The notes under the pieces: model-generated
The model's database searches: none
Told to the model about the DNA's origin: nothing
Seen by the model: the letters and a program-made list of their open reading frames with translations, nothing else
NCBI RefSeq assembly: GCF_003431825.1
Contig: NZ_CP020083.1
Location: 3,138,501-3,202,500, forward strand
Reading direction: 5' to 3'
Origin: Blastomonas fulva
GTDB taxonomy: Bacteria > Pseudomonadota > Alphaproteobacteria > Sphingomonadales > Sphingomonadaceae
Length of the DNA: 64,000 bases
In this document: one piece after another, positions 27,125 through 34,790 of the stretch
Layout of the letters: each line of letters opens with the position of its first letter
Position numbering within the stretch: position 1 is the first letter of the stretch
Program-made: the position numbers and the translations under genes

Positions 27125-27742
27125 TCAGCTTTCGGTCTTGTTGCCTGCCTCGGGCCGCCAGAAGATCACCCGCACCAGATAGGCGCCGATGATCAGCACG
27201 ATCACCCCGGTCGATATCGGTCCGGTATAGCGATCGATCTCCTCGATCCGCGAGCCCAGCTGAAAGCCGATCCCGGCGAACACCACATTCCACAGTCCTG
27301 CTCCTGCGAAGGTCCAGACGAGGAACTTGGTGCGGCTCATCTGGAAGATCCCCGCGGGAAGCGAGATCAGTGTCCGGACCGTGGGGATCATCCGCGCAAA
27401 GAAGATGGTCGAGGCGCCGTGGCGGTGGAACAGATTGTTGAAGCGGGATATTTCGCGGTGGTCGAGCGTGAACCAGCGGCCCCAGCGGGCGACGAAATGG
27501 TCGAGACGCTTGAGCCCGAACGTTCGACCGATGGCGTACCAGAAATAGTTGCCTGCGACCGATCCGACCGTGCCTGCCAGGATCACGGCCCACAGGTTGA
27601 TGTGGCCCTTGCCCGCCTCGATTCCCGCCAGCCCCATGATCAGCTCGGACGGGATAGGCGGAAACACGTTTTCCAGCGCCATCAGCAGGGCAACGCCCCA
27701 ATATCCGCCGCTGGCTACCAGATTGAGGATAAAATCGTTCAT
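27125..27742 (-). CDS. DedA-family membrane protein
   Basis: 205 aa. The DedA/SNARE-associated fold has the hydrophobic start FILNLVASGGYWGVALLMAL, the acidic ENVFPPIPSELIMGLAG, the arginine-bearing FFARMIPTVRTLISLPAGIF and the F/G-rich GNYFWYAIGRTFG motif. DedA proteins are inner-membrane lipid (undecaprenyl-phosphate or phospholipid) flippases or proton-coupled transporters. It begins two bases after the gshB stop and is probably co-transcribed with it. It converges on xerC. Confidence 0.94.
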   Translation of the reverse strand: MNDFILNLVASGGYWGVALLMALENVFPPIPSELIMGLAGIEAGKGHINLWAVILAGTVGSVAGNYFWYAIGRTFGLKRLDHFVARWGRWFTLDHREISRFNNLFHRHGASTIFFARMIPTVRTLISLPAGIFQMSRTKFLVWTFAGAGLWNVVFAGIGFQLGSRIEEIDRYTGPISTGVIVLIIGAYLVRVIFWRPEAGNKTES

Positions 27743-27744
27743 GA

Positions 27745-28689
27745 CTATGTCTTCAAGCGGGCCTCGATCGCACCCCAGATCATCGCTGCGACGTCGCTGT
27801 TGTTAAAAGCGCTGATCGCGACGATGCCGGTGGGCGATGTGACGTTGATCTCGGTCAGCCATTTGCCTCCGATCACATCAATACCCACGAACAGCAGTCC
27901 GCGTTCCTTGAGCTCGGGGCCCATCGCGTCGCAGATCTCCTGCTCGCGCTCGGTCAGCGTGGCGGATTCGGCGTAGCCCCCCACTGCGAGGTTTGAGCGG
28001 AACTCGCCCTCGCCCGGCTTGCGGTTGATTGCGCCGGCTACCTTGCCATCGACCAGCACGATTCGCTTGTCGCCTTGCGCGACCTCGGGAAGGAACGGCT
28101 GCACCATGAACGGCTCGCGCCATATCTGGCCGAACAGCTCGACCAGCGCAGAGAGATTGGCGCCATCCTCACCAACCAGAAACACCGCCTTGCCGCCATT
28201 GCCGTGCAGCGGCTTGACCACGATCGCGCCGTGCTTCTGCTGAAAGCGCCTGACCTCGTCGAGCGAGCGGGTGACCAAAGTCGGCGGCATGAAACGCTCG
28301 AAATCGAGCACATAGACCTTTTCGGGTGCGTTGCGGACCGACGCGGGGTCGTTGACCACCAAGGTGCGGCCCTTCAGCCGCTCGAGAATGTGCGTCGCGG
28401 TGATGTAGCCAACATCGAACGGTGGGTCCTGCCGCATCAGCACGACATCGACATCCTCGCCCAGATCGAGCCGTACCGGATCGCCGAAAGTGAAATGGTC
28501 GCCCTGCACGGCGCGGACCGTCACCGGGTGGGCATGGCACGTCACCTGCCCCGCCTCATAAGTCAGCGTCTCGACATCGTAATGATAGAGCGTATAGCCG
28601 CGCGCCTGCGCCGACAGCATCAGCGCAAAGCTGCTGTCGCCCTTGATGTTGATGCCGGGCATCGGGTCCATCTGTACCGCGATCTTCAT
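27745..28689 (-). CDS. gshB: Glutathione synthetase
   Basis: 314 aa. It is an ATP-grasp enzyme: MKIAVQMDPMPGINIKGDSS start, VLMRQDPPFDVGYITATHIL, ATP-binding VVKPLHGNGGKAVFLVGEDG, and the metal-binding LTEINVTSPTGIVAI. It joins gamma-glutamylcysteine and glycine. No gshA is visible in the window. Head of the gshB-dedA pair; an unlabelled 59-bp gap separates it from the upstream YraN gene. Confidence 0.97.
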   Translation of the reverse strand: MKIAVQMDPMPGINIKGDSSFALMLSAQARGYTLYHYDVETLTYEAGQVTCHAHPVTVRAVQGDHFTFGDPVRLDLGEDVDVVLMRQDPPFDVGYITATHILERLKGRTLVVNDPASVRNAPEKVYVLDFERFMPPTLVTRSLDEVRRFQQKHGAIVVKPLHGNGGKAVFLVGEDGANLSALVELFGQIWREPFMVQPFLPEVAQGDKRIVLVDGKVAGAINRKPGEGEFRSNLAVGGYAESATLTEREQEICDAMGPELKERGLLFVGIDVIGGKWLTEINVTSPTGIVAISAFNNSDVAAMIWGAIEARLKT

Positions 28690-28748
28690 GGAATGGCCTT
28701 TGCTTTGGGGTATCAGGATTGGCGGATATCGGGATTGGTGCCGGGCGA

Positions 28749-29111
28749 TCAGTCGCCCTGCCAGACGTGCGTCAGATGGCGTGGCAAGCGGCCCGGTGCA
28801 AGCAGGATCACGTCGATCCGTGCATCATCGTGTGCCCGGACGAAACGTGGCATCAGCGCTTCGGCAGCCGCGGCCACACGGCGCAGGCGGTGATGATCGA
28901 TGGCCTCGTCCAGTTCCCGTGCGGTGGCCCGGTGCTTGACCTCGACGAACGCCACCATCCGCCCGCGCCTCGCCACCAGATCGACCTCGCCCAGCGGTGT
29001 GCGCACGCGCTTGGCGAGGATGCGCCAGCCCTTGAGTCGCAGCCACCATGCCGCCAGCGTTTCGGCGCGGCGTCCGGCGGACTCGGCCTGCTTGCGGCGC
29101 GCTTCAGCCAT
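28749..29111 (-). CDS. YraN-family (UPF0102) endonuclease-like protein
   Basis: 120 aa from ATG 29111 (MAEARRKQAESAGRRAETLA). It has the restriction-endonuclease-like core GWRILAKRVRTPLGEVDLVA followed by VAFVEVKHRAT, in which the E-V-D and E-V-K motifs are the predicted catalytic triad. The cellular role is unknown; structures resemble Holliday-junction resolvases. It overlaps the rsmI stop by eight bases, the conserved rsmI-yraN arrangement. Confidence 0.92.
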   Translation of the reverse strand: MAEARRKQAESAGRRAETLAAWWLRLKGWRILAKRVRTPLGEVDLVARRGRMVAFVEVKHRATARELDEAIDHHRLRRVAAAAEALMPRFVRAHDDARIDVILLAPGRLPRHLTHVWQGD

Positions 29112-29961
29112 CGCTTTCGCGCTCGGCCATGATTCGCGCATATAGCGCCTTGCGGTCGAGCCCGAAGCGCCGTGCCACCTCGCCTGCCGCCTTGCCCGGC
29201 GGCATGCTCGCAAGCGCCTCGGTCAGCGCGGATTCGACGGCGTCGTCATCCGCCTCGGTTGCATCTGCAAGCGGCGGGCCGACCACCAGCACGATCTCAC
29301 CCTTCGGCGTGACATCGGCGTAATAGGCGGCAAGCTCGGACAGGGTGCCGGTGCGGGTTTCCTCGAACTTCTTGCTGATCTCGCGCACCACCGCCGCCTC
29401 GCGATCGCCGAGGATGGCGTGCAGCGCGGCGAGGCAGGCGGCGATCCGCTTGGCGCTTTCATAAAAGACCAGTGTCGCGGGGATTGCGGCAAGGCCTGCG
29501 ATCTCCCTGTCACGCGCGCCGGCCTTGTTGGGCAGGAAGCCGTGGAAGTAAAATCTGTCCGTCGGCAGACCCGCCAGGGTCAGCGCCACGATCACCGCCG
29601 ATGGCCCCGGGACCGAATGGATCGCGACACCCGCCTCGCGTGCCTCGCGCACCAGCCGGTAGCCGGGATCGGAGATCAGCGGCGTCCCGGCATCGCTCAC
29701 CAGCGCCACCGGACCTAGCAAGGCCGCAGCAATCAGCCGTTCGCGGTCGGCGGGCCGGGCATGGTCGTCATAGCGGACGAGAGGCCGCTTGAAGCCGAGA
29801 TGGTGCAGCAGGCCGCCTGTGACGCGGCTGTCCTCGCAGGCGATCAGATCAGCCTGTTCCAGCACCTGTCGGGCGCGTGTGGACAGATCACCAAGGTTGC
29901 CGATTGGTGTCGCAACGATATACAGGCCGGGTTCGGGATCATGAGTCACGCGGATGTTCAT
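29104..29961 (-). CDS. rsmI: 16S rRNA (cytidine-1402 2'-O)-methyltransferase RsmI
   Basis: 285 aa from ATG 29961. It is an SAM-dependent tetrapyrrole-methylase fold with GLYIVATPIGNLGDLSTRA, the ACEDSRVTGGLL and SDAGTPLISDPGYRLV signatures, VPGPSAVIVALTLAGLPTDR and FYESAKRI. It modifies C1402 in the ribosomal P site together with RsmH. Divergent from the LpoA-like lipoprotein gene, whose GTG start is only 27 bp away, the conserved neighbour pair. Confidence 0.97.
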   Translation of the reverse strand: MNIRVTHDPEPGLYIVATPIGNLGDLSTRARQVLEQADLIACEDSRVTGGLLHHLGFKRPLVRYDDHARPADRERLIAAALLGPVALVSDAGTPLISDPGYRLVREAREAGVAIHSVPGPSAVIVALTLAGLPTDRFYFHGFLPNKAGARDREIAGLAAIPATLVFYESAKRIAACLAALHAILGDREAAVVREISKKFEETRTGTLSELAAYYADVTPKGEIVLVVGPPLADATEADDDAVESALTEALASMPPGKAAGEVARRFGLDRKALYARIMAERESDG

Positions 29962-29988
29962 GGACCGGCAGGGCGGGAGCGACAAGCT

Positions 29989-31179
29989 GTGAAACACCTC
30001 TATCGAAAATGGCAGGCCATCCTCATGCTGGTGCTGGGCACCATGTTCCTGGCTGCGTGCCAGACCATGGTTCCCAAGACCGCGCCGCCTTCCACCCCCA
30101 GCCAGCAGCCCGACCAGCCCACCGCCCGTCCCGACGACGGCCCGATCACCGGCGCGCTGCCCAGCGACGCTTCGCGGCACCGTATTGCGCTGCTGCTGCC
30201 GCTCTCCGGCAAGGACGCCGCGGTCGGCCAGTCGATCGCCAATGCGACCACGCTGGCGCTGATGGACACCAAAGCCAGCAATATCCGCATCACCAGCTAT
30301 GATACCGCCCGTGGCGCGCTGCCCGCAGCGCAGCGCGCGATCGCGGATGGCAACCGGCTGATCCTGGGGCCGCTGCTGGGCGATGACGTGGTCGCCATGG
30401 CCGCCACCGCCAAGGCCGCCAATGTCCCGATCATCAGCTATTCCAACGATGTCGGCATTGCCGGCAACAACGTCTTCATCATGGGCTATGTCCCTGCCCA
30501 GTCGATCGACCGTGTCGTCCGCCACGCCCGCGCACAGGGCATCACCCGCTTTGCCGCTCTGGTCCCCGCCGGCACCTACGGCCAGCGCGCCTCGTCGGCG
30601 ATACTGGCGTCGGTCAAGGCCGCAGGCGGCACCGTGGTATCGATGCAGAGCTATGGGTCGGGCAACGCGGCGGTGACCACGGCGCTCAAGAAGATGCAGC
30701 AAGAGAGCGCTTATGAGGCGATCCTGATCGCCGACAGCGGTGCAGCCGCCATCCGCATCGTACCGCTGATCCGCGCCAATGGGGGCACCGACGCGCGCAT
30801 CCTGGGCACCGAATTGTGGAACACCGAACGCGCGCTCGCCACCTCGCCCGCGGTGCGCGGTGCCTGGTTCGCCAGCGTGTCCGATGGCCTGTATCGTCAG
30901 TACGCCACCAAATATCGCGCGCAGTTCGGCACAGATCCGTTCCGCCTTTCGACCCTCGGCTATGACAGCGTGCTCCTGACCACCCGCATTGCGCGCGACT
31001 GGAAACCCGGAACGCCCTTCCCGATGGACCGGCTGCGCGATGCGGGCGGCTTTATCGGTCTGGATGGCGCCTTCCGGTTTGGCCGCAGCGGCGTTGCAGA
31101 GCGTCTGCTGGAAGTGCAGCAGGTGGGTGCAGGCCAAATGACGATCGCATCGCCAGCGCCCAAGTCCTTCGCCGACTGA
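29989..31179 (+). CDS. LpoA-like penicillin-binding-protein activator lipoprotein
   Basis: 396 aa from GTG 29989 with GGGAG ten bases upstream; ATG 30025 is an alternative. The signal peptide ends in a lipobox (GTMFLAACQ). After a Pro-rich linker comes a periplasmic-binding (type 1) domain: HRIALLLPLSGKDAAVGQSI, LILGPLLGDDVVAMAATAKA and VPIISYSNDV. This is the domain of LpoA, the outer-membrane activator of the PBP1A peptidoglycan synthase; the TPR half of enterobacterial LpoA is absent, as usual in alphaproteobacteria. Neighbour of rsmI-yraN, the same context as lpoA in Escherichia coli. Confidence 0.9.
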   Translation: MKHLYRKWQAILMLVLGTMFLAACQTMVPKTAPPSTPSQQPDQPTARPDDGPITGALPSDASRHRIALLLPLSGKDAAVGQSIANATTLALMDTKASNIRITSYDTARGALPAAQRAIADGNRLILGPLLGDDVVAMAATAKAANVPIISYSNDVGIAGNNVFIMGYVPAQSIDRVVRHARAQGITRFAALVPAGTYGQRASSAILASVKAAGGTVVSMQSYGSGNAAVTTALKKMQQESAYEAILIADSGAAAIRIVPLIRANGGTDARILGTELWNTERALATSPAVRGAWFASVSDGLYRQYATKYRAQFGTDPFRLSTLGYDSVLLTTRIARDWKPGTPFPMDRLRDAGGFIGLDGAFRFGRSGVAERLLEVQQVGAGQMTIASPAPKSFAD

Positions 31180-31421
31180 AACTGTCAGCAGCGACCTACG
31201 TGCCCTGGCGGCGGACCTGCCGCCGGGCGCATAGGGCTGCGCGAAAGCTTTCTGAAATCCCCGTTTCCCGCGCCGCGCGGGCGATATCCCTTTCGCGCGC
31301 CTGGCTTGCGCGGCAATCTTGCCGTGGCATATCGTTAACGTCTTGTTGACCAATTTACATTCTGTTAACCTTCGAAATTGGGCGTGGATCGTATTTCGCG
31401 CCCAAATAAGGAGTGCTAAAA

Positions 31422-31490
31422 ATGGCAAAGCGTACCAAGAAGCCTGTCCGCGGGTTCTGGGACTGGGTCCTGGGCGGCGGCTGGAACTGA
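31422..31490 (+). CDS. 22-residue Trp-rich cationic peptide with its own ribosome site and terminator
   Basis: ATG 31422, TGA 31490. Preceded by AAGGAG eight bases before the start and followed 27 bp later by a textbook terminator, so a dedicated short transcript is likely. The product begins MAKRTKKPVRGFWDWVLGGG and then ends Trp-Asn: five basic residues, three Trp, a Gly run, no signal peptide. Upstream (31331-31380) is an AT-rich stretch of possible promoter, followed by a TTGGGCG...CGCCCAA hairpin just before the ribosome site. No family recognised. It could be a membrane-active microprotein, an ion or stress sensor, or a leader peptide. Confidence 0.6.
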   Translation: MAKRTKKPVRGFWDWVLGGGWN

Positions 31491-31517
31491 GCTGATAGCT
31501 CGGCTTTTCAAGCATTT

Positions 31518-31549
31518 GACCCCGGCCAAAAAGCCGGGGTCATTTTTTT
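31518..31549 (+). terminator. Terminator after the 22-aa peptide gene
   Basis: GACCCCGGC, six-base loop, GCCGGGGTC: a perfect 9-bp stem followed by seven T (31543-31549). The 220 bp that follow, to 31711, hold no gene I can support. Confidence 0.92.
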
Positions 31550-31711
31550 GTGCGCTTTCGCCGTCGTCGCTGCGCGACTTTGACCTTGCCAGTCGCACCC
31601 GACGAGCTAGGCATTCCGAATAGAACTGATTCGAAAACGTTAACGAATAGCAGCGCTAATGGTTAATACTTGCGCGAGGCCCAGTCACGTGTCGCGCAGC
31701 ATAATGCGCCG

Positions 31712-32995
31712 TTACTTGCCCTGAAACCGGGGGGCTCGTTTCTCGAGAATGGCGTCGATCGCCTCGCGGTGATCGTCCATCTGCTGCAGCACGCCCTGCC
31801 AGATGGCCGCCTGATCGAGATGCTCCACCAGCGATACATCACGCGCATCCTTGATCAGTCGCTTGGTCTTGCGGATCGCCGAAGGCGGGAACTGCGCAAC
31901 CATCCGCGCCAGCGCCTTGGCGCGCTCGGCGAGCGCAAAGACCGGCACCACTTCCGACACCAGACCATAACGCTCGGCCTTGTGGGCATCGATGAATTCG
32001 CCGGTCAGCATCATCTGGCTGGCCTTGGCGAGGCCGATGATCCGCGGAAGCAGCCACGCTCCGCCATCGCCCGGGATGATGCCGACCCGCAGGAAGCTCT
32101 CGGCAAAAACCGCATCCTCGGCGGCAATGCGGATATCCGCCATGCACGCCAGATCGCACCCTGCGCCGATCGCATGTCCCCGCACCGCGGCGATGACCGG
32201 CACCGACATGCGATCCATAGTCAGCGGGATGCGCTGGATCTGGGTCTTGTACCAGTTTTCCAGCTCCATCGGGCTCATATGCTGCTCCGATGTCAGCGCC
32301 TTGATCTGCTTGATGTTGCCACCCGAACAGAAGCTGGGCCCCTCGCCGGTAAGGATCACGCAGTCGATTTCCGGATCCGCGTCGGCCGCTTCGAGCGCCG
32401 ATACCAGCGCGCCGATGACCTCTTCGGCCAGCGCGTTGCGCGTGTCGGGGCGATTGAGCGTGATCGTCGCGATGCGGTCCTCGACAGTGTAGAGCACCGG
32501 CGGCGGGCCCGAGCGTGCCTCGCGGGCGATGCGATCGGCATAGCCGCCGCTGTGGAACAGCAAAGGTGGCTTGCCTTCGCTCTCGTAGTCGATGACCTCG
32601 CCGACCATGATCACATGGTCGCCGCCCTCGTACAGATGACGCGTGGTGCACACCAGTCGCGCCGAGCAACCGTCGATTCGCGGCGGCCCGTCGCCCAGAA
32701 TGTCCATGCCGGCAAACTTGTCGTCGACCCGCGAGGCGAACAGATTGGCGAGATGGTCCTGATCGCTGGCCAGGATGTGCACGGCAAAGTCGCCAGCCTG
32801 TTCGAAGGCTGCCATTGACCGCGCCGAACGCGCCAGCGACCACAGCACCAGCGGCGGATCGAGCGAGACCGAATTGAAGCTGTTGGCGGTGACGCCAATC
32901 GCATTGCCTTCGCTGTCGCGGGTGGTGACGATCGTCACGCCTGTGGCGAACTGTCCGAGCGCGTTGCGATAGGTCTTGGGATCGAAATGGGCCAT
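31712..32995 (-). CDS. Fusion of a flavin reductase domain and an enoyl-CoA hydratase domain
   Basis: 427 aa from ATG 32995. Residues about 5-155 are a flavin reductase of the HpaC/HsaB type: YRNALGQFATGVTIVTTRDS, GVTANSFNSVSLDPPLVLWS, and GGDHVIMVGEVI. Residues about 165-427 are a complete enoyl-CoA hydratase/isomerase: ITLNRPDTRNALAEEVIGAL, the oxyanion-hole FCSGGNIKQI and IAAVRGHAIGAGCDLACMAD, with the catalytic Glu region FLRVGIIPGDGGAWLLPRII. The domains are read through in one frame with a short linker. The two activities suggest a flavin-dependent monooxygenase step and CoA-ester catabolism, perhaps of an aromatic or terpenoid. Substrate unknown. Confidence 0.9.
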   Translation of the reverse strand: MAHFDPKTYRNALGQFATGVTIVTTRDSEGNAIGVTANSFNSVSLDPPLVLWSLARSARSMAAFEQAGDFAVHILASDQDHLANLFASRVDDKFAGMDILGDGPPRIDGCSARLVCTTRHLYEGGDHVIMVGEVIDYESEGKPPLLFHSGGYADRIAREARSGPPPVLYTVEDRIATITLNRPDTRNALAEEVIGALVSALEAADADPEIDCVILTGEGPSFCSGGNIKQIKALTSEQHMSPMELENWYKTQIQRIPLTMDRMSVPVIAAVRGHAIGAGCDLACMADIRIAAEDAVFAESFLRVGIIPGDGGAWLLPRIIGLAKASQMMLTGEFIDAHKAERYGLVSEVVPVFALAERAKALARMVAQFPPSAIRKTKRLIKDARDVSLVEHLDQAAIWQGVLQQMDDHREAIDAILEKRAPRFQGK

Positions 32996-33136
32996 GCCCG
33001 GCGATTAACCGCACGCGCAGATCAAAGGCAATGGCTAATACCGGTGGCGTGGACGCGCCGACAAATTGCTTGGCCACCTGCAAGGCTAAAGCTAGACAGG
33101 AGGGGGCGATGGAACGGGTGCGGGGCGGCAACAGGC

Positions 33137-34282
33137 ATGAGCGGCGAATTCGAAGCAGTTGGCACGATTGCCGATGGCGGCATGTGGGCCCGCGCGGCCG
33201 AGCCGAACGCCGGCGAGAGCACTGCGGACGGGCACGGCAAGTGCCTCAATTGCAGAACCGTGCTTACCGGCCCGCATTGCCACCAGTGCGGCCAGGCGGC
33301 GCATGTCCACCGCTCGATCTCGGCCTTCTGGCACGACATCCTGCACGGGGTGCTGCATTTCGACGGCAAGTTCTGGAATACGCTGCCGCTGCTAGCCTGG
33401 CAGCCCGGGCATCTGACGCGGCGCTACATCCATGGCGAACGCGCCAAGTTCATCAGCCCGATGGCACTGTTCCTGTTTTCCATCTTCATGATGTTCGCGA
33501 TCTTCTCCTATGTCGGCTCGCCCAATTTCACCGGGGATTCGACCGTCAGGAACAAGGAGGGAACCAGGGTCATCGGGGTGAGCGACTGGCGCGAGGAGAT
33601 GCGCAAGGAAATCGCGCAGATCGAGCCGAAGATCGCCGCCAGCAGCAGCGAGCTTGATAAGCTTCCCGCCGACGATCCGGGCCGCGCCGCGCTGACCGAA
33701 AAGATCACCGACTTGAAGCGCGAGGTCAACGGTCTGACCTATGCGACCGAGGGCAAGGCGCGCTATCCCGAAGCCTTGGGGCCGGGCGGGGAGAACATGG
33801 CCGACATGTTCAACTTCAACTCGGATGTCGATACCGGCTTCAAGGCGTTCGATGCCTGGATCAACAAGCTGGCAAGCAAGGCCAAGAAGAACCCCGAGCT
33901 GCTGCTCTACAAGATCCAGTCCAACGGCTATAAATTCGCCTGGCTGCTGATACCGCTGTCGATCCCGTTCGTTTGGCTGGCCACGCTCGGCAAGCGCGGG
34001 CACCGGTTCTACGACCACGCAGTGTTCACGACCTATTCGATCGCGTTCATGTCGCTGTTGTTCATCGTCGTCACGCTGTCGGTGAAGTTCAGCATCGTGC
34101 CTGGCATCGTGATCCCGGCAGCGTTGTTCTACGCGCCCTTCCACATGTACCGGCAACTCCGCCATGCGTATGGCACGTCGCGGATCGGAGGCATGTTCCG
34201 GCTGGCGCTGCTGCTCACCTGCACGACGATCGTCGTGACGCTGTTCCTGACGATCCTGGTCAACCTGGGACTGGTGGGGTGA
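33137..34282 (+). CDS. DUF3667-type membrane protein with zinc ribbon
   Basis: 381 aa from ATG 33137 (MSGEFEAVGTIADGGMWARA). The Cys-rich zinc ribbon CLNCRTVLTGPHCHQCGQ lies near residues 35-53. Then comes a conserved RYIHGERAKFISPMALFLFS segment leading into the first membrane helix, a long charged helical loop (about residues 150-250, probable coiled coil), and four further hydrophobic helices. The family is common in sphingomonads and its function is unknown. It converges on a thioesterase gene with a three-base gap. Confidence 0.85.
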   Translation: MSGEFEAVGTIADGGMWARAAEPNAGESTADGHGKCLNCRTVLTGPHCHQCGQAAHVHRSISAFWHDILHGVLHFDGKFWNTLPLLAWQPGHLTRRYIHGERAKFISPMALFLFSIFMMFAIFSYVGSPNFTGDSTVRNKEGTRVIGVSDWREEMRKEIAQIEPKIAASSSELDKLPADDPGRAALTEKITDLKREVNGLTYATEGKARYPEALGPGGENMADMFNFNSDVDTGFKAFDAWINKLASKAKKNPELLLYKIQSNGYKFAWLLIPLSIPFVWLATLGKRGHRFYDHAVFTTYSIAFMSLLFIVVTLSVKFSIVPGIVIPAALFYAPFHMYRQLRHAYGTSRIGGMFRLALLLTCTTIVVTLFLTILVNLGLVG

Positions 34283-34285
34283 GGA

Positions 34286-34690
34286 TCAGCTGCCGAAAAA
34301 GCGGCGCTTGATATCCTCGGCCAGCCGCGCGGGGCGCAGCGTTTCAGCATCGAGGCAGCACCAGCTCGATTTGACTTCGGCCAACACATCCTCGCCGCGG
34401 CGGATGATCGTCTCGTAGAAGGCGCGCGCGCCGTGAACCTTCTCGAGCACCACGGTGGCGATCACCTGATCGTCGAGAAAAGCAGGCTTGCGATAGGTGA
34501 TCTCGTGCTTGAGCGCGACCCACAGATGCTCGGCCACCGCCTGGGGCGGGGCGATATTCTGCCAGTGCGCAACCACCGCATCCTGCACCCATTTGAGATA
34601 ATGGGCATTGTTGACGTGCCCCATGAAATCGATCTCGGAAGCATCGACGGAAATCGGGTGATCGTGGCTTATGGCTGTGGGGTTTGTCAT
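34286..34690 (-). CDS. 4-hydroxybenzoyl-CoA thioesterase-like hotdog protein
   Basis: 134 aa from ATG 34690. Has the hotdog active-site pattern VDASEIDFMGHVNNAHYLKW, where Asp/His-Val-Asn is typical of FadM/YbgC-type acyl-CoA thioesterases, and the strand HEITYRKPAFLDDQVIATVV. The acyl specificity is not readable. Single-gene unit converging on the DUF3667 gene, downstream of a perfect stem-loop that also follows the TonB receptor. Confidence 0.88.
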   Translation of the reverse strand: MTNPTAISHDHPISVDASEIDFMGHVNNAHYLKWVQDAVVAHWQNIAPPQAVAEHLWVALKHEITYRKPAFLDDQVIATVVLEKVHGARAFYETIIRRGEDVLAEVKSSWCCLDAETLRPARLAEDIKRRFFGS

Positions 34691-34732
34691 CGGGCACGAA
34701 TGTAGCTGGAGTCAGCAGTTTACGGAAGCGGA

Positions 34733-34764
34733 AATGCCGCGAGCCCGGACAGGCTCGCGGCATT
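34733..34764 (-). terminator. Stem-loop after the TonB-dependent receptor gene
   Basis: AATGCCGCGAGCC, six bases, GGCTCGCGGCATT: a perfect 13-bp stem 27 bp past the receptor's stop, read on the minus strand into ATTTCCG. The U tract is short, so termination may be partial. Confidence 0.65.
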
Positions 34765-34790
34765 GCGAGGATCGGCAGGTCAGCCGCGGT

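Noticed and set aside
29962..31515. Upstream extension of the rsmI frame to a total of 803 codons
   Set aside because: The extension is antisense to the LpoA-like gene; RsmI proteins start at the MNIRVTHDPEPGLYI position.
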